A DNA stretch of 16,059 bases from Gemmatimonadota bacterium (GTDB lineage Bacteria; Gemmatimonadota; Gemmatimonadetes; Gemmatimonadales; GWC2-71-9): positions 1 through 16,059 of the forward strand of contig JAEHDT010000007.1 in assembly GCA_016880225.1 (NCBI GenBank). Reading direction: 5' to 3'. The translations under genes and the position numbers were made by a program. Shown here piece after piece: positions 14,175 to 16,059 of the stretch (positions are counted from its first letter, which is position 1; each line of letters starts with the position of its first letter). The notes beneath the pieces were generated by a model, which saw nothing but the letters and a program-made list of their open reading frames with translations, did no database searches and had not been told where the DNA came from.

Positions 14175-16059
14175 GGACCGAGCGTCACCCGGCGGACGGC
14201 GTCTGGGCCCGCACCTCCGGTCGCGCGCAGGCGCAGCTCGACCACCGGGGCCAGACCGTCCGGTAGCGCCAGTTCGGGGCGCTTGCCGAGCGGCACCGCG
14301 GTGCGCCCGCCGGGCACGACGCTGACGTCCGCCGCTCCTCCGAGCGCTCGGGGCTCCGCCAGCAGGAACCGGACGCGCACGGTGGCGCGCCACGGATGAA
14401 TGCCGTCTTCCCGGGCGAACGCCGGGAACAACTCCACGAGCAGGGGATGGCCACGCAGGGCCGGAGGGATCGTGACGGTGTGGCGCCCCGTCGCGTAATT
14501 CAGCGCGCTCTGCGCGACCTGCTGCCCGGTCGAATCGAAATCGGTGACCCCGAAGTCGGTGAAGTCGTCCCATTGCTCCGTCGGCATCGTCACGTCCACC
14601 ACGGCCCGGGCGGCCCACTCGGGGACGCGTACCGTCACGCTCTCGGCGGTGGTGCCCCTCCCCGCCGCGTCCACGGAACGGTCGGCACCGATCAGGGACG
14701 CCTCCGCGCGCCCCGCGGCGGTCTCCGTCCCCCCGTTGGTGGCCTCCACCCGCCCCGCCACCTCGGCGAGGGCCACGCGGGCCAGGCTGGCGCGCACCGT
14801 CACGGTAGCGGCCGTGAGAGGGGGAGCGTACACGTCCAGCTCGTACACACCGGGCATCAGGTCTTCCGCGCGCACGAGGAAGCGGGCGGTACCCGGCTCG
14901 CCGTGTCCGAAGGCGATTTCCTCGGCGTCACGGAACGGCCGGCCACCCGGCTCGTACAGCCTTGCCGTGGCGCCCTGCTGCATGGAATCGGGGAGCGTGA
15001 CGCCAACTTCCAGCGTCGCGTCGCGCTGCGACACGCTCAGGAAGTAGCGTTGCACGCGAGCGCGCCCGATGAAGCGGCCCTCGTCGAACAACGGCTTGAC
15101 GCTCAGGTCGTACGGGACGACGACCGTGTTCGCCAGGGTGAAGAGCGGCCCGGCGAGCGTGTCACTGGGATTCCACGCGCGCACGACCCCGACGTAGAGC
15201 CCGGGCGCGGCGAAAGTCGCACGCCGGTAGACGACGGGGAGCGCCGTTTCGCGAGCGCCGGCATCGACGATGGACGGTGCCGACAGCCAGGCGACGTTGC
15301 TCTTCAGCAGGAATTGCGCCGCTCGCAGTCCCGCCGCATGCCGCACCTGGAACAGCTGGAGCGTGTCGTCCGGCCCGGCGAGCCCAGCAGGCCGGAACGC
15401 CGCGGACCCGCCGGCGGGCGTGCGGACGACGTATTCGGACCCTTGATGGCCCGCCACGAGCCAACCGTATGCGGCTTCGAGACGGGGCAGGCCCGCTCCA
15501 TCGTCGATGACGGTCTCGCCGCCGAAGGGAGCCGCCGACGCCCGCAGCGCCTGCATCACGTCCGCTCCGGTGACCCGGCGACCCGACTGCTGCATGGCCG
15601 AGAGCAGGCAGGCGGCGAGGCCCGCGGCATGCGGCGCCGCCATGCTCGTCCCGCCCTTGACCTCGTTCCCGGTATCCCAGCGCGGCACTGAGGAGAACGC
15701 GACGCCCGGAGCGACCACGTCCGGCTTGGCGAGCTCGCCCCCCCGGGAGCTCCACCATCCCATCACGTCGGGCTCGGGAGGGGTGCCGGCCTGCGGGGGT
15801 CGCGCGAACGATCCCGGATACGACGCCCCCACCGCGAGCGCGAGATCGGCCGAGGCGGGAAACCCCATCGTCGAGAGACCGGGGCCGTCGTTCCCGGCGC
15901 TGATCGTCAACACCACGTTGGGGTGCGCGGCGAGAAATGCGTTCACGATGGAGTCGATGACGGCGTGACCTTCGTGTTCGTTGCCGACGCCGAAGCTCAG
16001 GTTCACCACGAGCGGCATGTTGCGCCGCTCGGCGTAACGGGCGGCGTAGTCCATGGCGC
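14171..16059 (-). CDS. S8 (subtilisin-like) serine protease, tripeptidyl-peptidase-II-like; N-terminus beyond the window
   Basis: About 629 residues are visible and the frame is open to the window edge, so the gene is partial. An ATG at 16054 exists but the domain clearly begins earlier. Numbered from that Met, the oxyanion Asn is N55 (TISAGNDGPGLS) and the nucleophile is S137 (GGTSMAAPHAAG). The catalytic Asp and His must be outside the window. WSSRGGELAKPDVVAPG and the wording around both motifs resemble tripeptidyl-peptidase II and related large S8 enzymes. The 440 residues after the catalytic domain are beta-rich and include Fn3/jelly-roll-like stretches ending in VRRVTLGP. It is probably exported, but the signal peptide cannot be seen. 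The stop overlaps the AtuA start. An extracellular or periplasmic protease ahead of CoA-catabolic genes is unexpected. Confidence 0.93.
   Translation of the reverse strand, partial: AMDYAARYAERRNMPLVVNLSFGVGNEHEGHAVIDSIVNAFLAAHPNVVLTISAGNDGPGLSTMGFPASADLALAVGASYPGSFARPPQAGTPPEPDVMGWWSSRGGELAKPDVVAPGVAFSSVPRWDTGNEVKGGTSMAAPHAAGLAACLLSAMQQSGRRVTGADVMQALRASAAPFGGETVIDDGAGLPRLEAAYGWLVAGHQGSEYVVRTPAGGSAAFRPAGLAGPDDTLQLFQVRHAAGLRAAQFLLKSNVAWLSAPSIVDAGARETALPVVYRRATFAAPGLYVGVVRAWNPSDTLAGPLFTLANTVVVPYDLSVKPLFDEGRFIGRARVQRYFLSVSQRDATLEVGVTLPDSMQQGATARLYEPGGRPFRDAEEIAFGHGEPGTARFLVRAEDLMPGVYELDVYAPPLTAATVTVRASLARVALAEVAGRVEATNGGTETAAGRAEASLIGADRSVDAAGRGTTAESVTVRVPEWAARAVVDVTMPTEQWDDFTDFGVTDFDSTGQQVAQSALNYATGRHTVTIPPALRGHPLLVELFPAFAREDGIHPWRATVRVRFLLAEPRALGGAADVSVVPGGRTAVPLGKRPELALPDGLAPVVELRLRATGGAGPDAVRRVTLGP

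Noticed and set aside
14175..14618. N-terminal extension of the AtuA frame to 14618
   Set aside because: This part lies within the S8 protease gene and encodes Arg/Ala/Gly-rich noise; GTG 14174 overlaps the protease stop and immediately precedes the conserved GGQGFWGD motif.
1..16059. CRISPR arrays, tRNA or rRNA genes, insertion sequences
   Set aside because: No regular spacer-repeat arrays, cloverleaf-like or rRNA-like segments, transposase genes or terminal inverted repeats were seen.

Overview
This is a GC-rich, gene-dense bacterial window with many 4-base start/stop overlaps and GTG starts. The gene content (a bacilliredoxin, an AtuA-family cluster, a CUAEP-type radical SAM protein, a tripeptidyl-peptidase-II-like S8 protease) and an octamer repeat of the CCGCCTGA type suggest Gemmatimonadota. 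Rokubacteria or Acidobacteriota are possible alternatives. This is inference from gene content, as no marker gene is present.

Layout. (1) 1-2156, plus strand: a possible tail of an upstream gene, a sigma-70-like promoter, a polytopic Trp-rich membrane protein, and a translationally coupled lipoprotein with a von Willebrand A-like metal-site motif. A long imperfect hairpin follows. (2) 2230-2664, minus: a bacilliredoxin with the CGC motif. (3) 2729-4671, plus: an OmpR-type response regulator and a HAMP-less sensor histidine kinase, coupled by ATGA. (4) 4668-9981, minus: a three-gene tripartite efflux operon (TolC-like outer membrane channel, lipoprotein membrane fusion protein, RND pump), each junction overlapping by 4 bases. 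It converges on the kinase so tightly that the two stop codons share TTAA. The two-component system is a natural candidate regulator of the pump. A perfect 8+8 palindrome lies just upstream of the channel gene. (5) 10037-16059, minus: six genes, again nearly all overlapping by 4 bases: S8 protease (cut by the window edge), AtuA-family protein, AtuA tail-domain protein, a crotonase of the type lacking the first catalytic Glu, an unlisted 55-residue membrane protein, and a radical SAM protein.

The main discovery is the end of the radical SAM gene. Conventional reading stops at a TGA (10097-10099), but this TGA lies between a Cys codon and codons for Ala-Glu-Pro, and the frame stays open for 19 more codons to a TAG. 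That gives Cys-Sec-Ala-Glu-Pro, the tail that defines the CUAEP/CCAEP radical SAM family. A hairpin with an AGGUA loop, 19 nt past the UGA, has the form of a bacterial SECIS element. The gene therefore very probably encodes a selenoprotein, and ordinary gene calling truncates it by 20 residues.

How the parts fit together: region 5 looks like an acyl-CoA (branched or isoprenoid-type) catabolic unit joined to a redox-active radical SAM selenoprotein of unknown substrate. Regions 3-4 form a regulated export system. The functions of the membrane protein/lipoprotein pair, the 55-residue protein and the selenoprotein are unknown.
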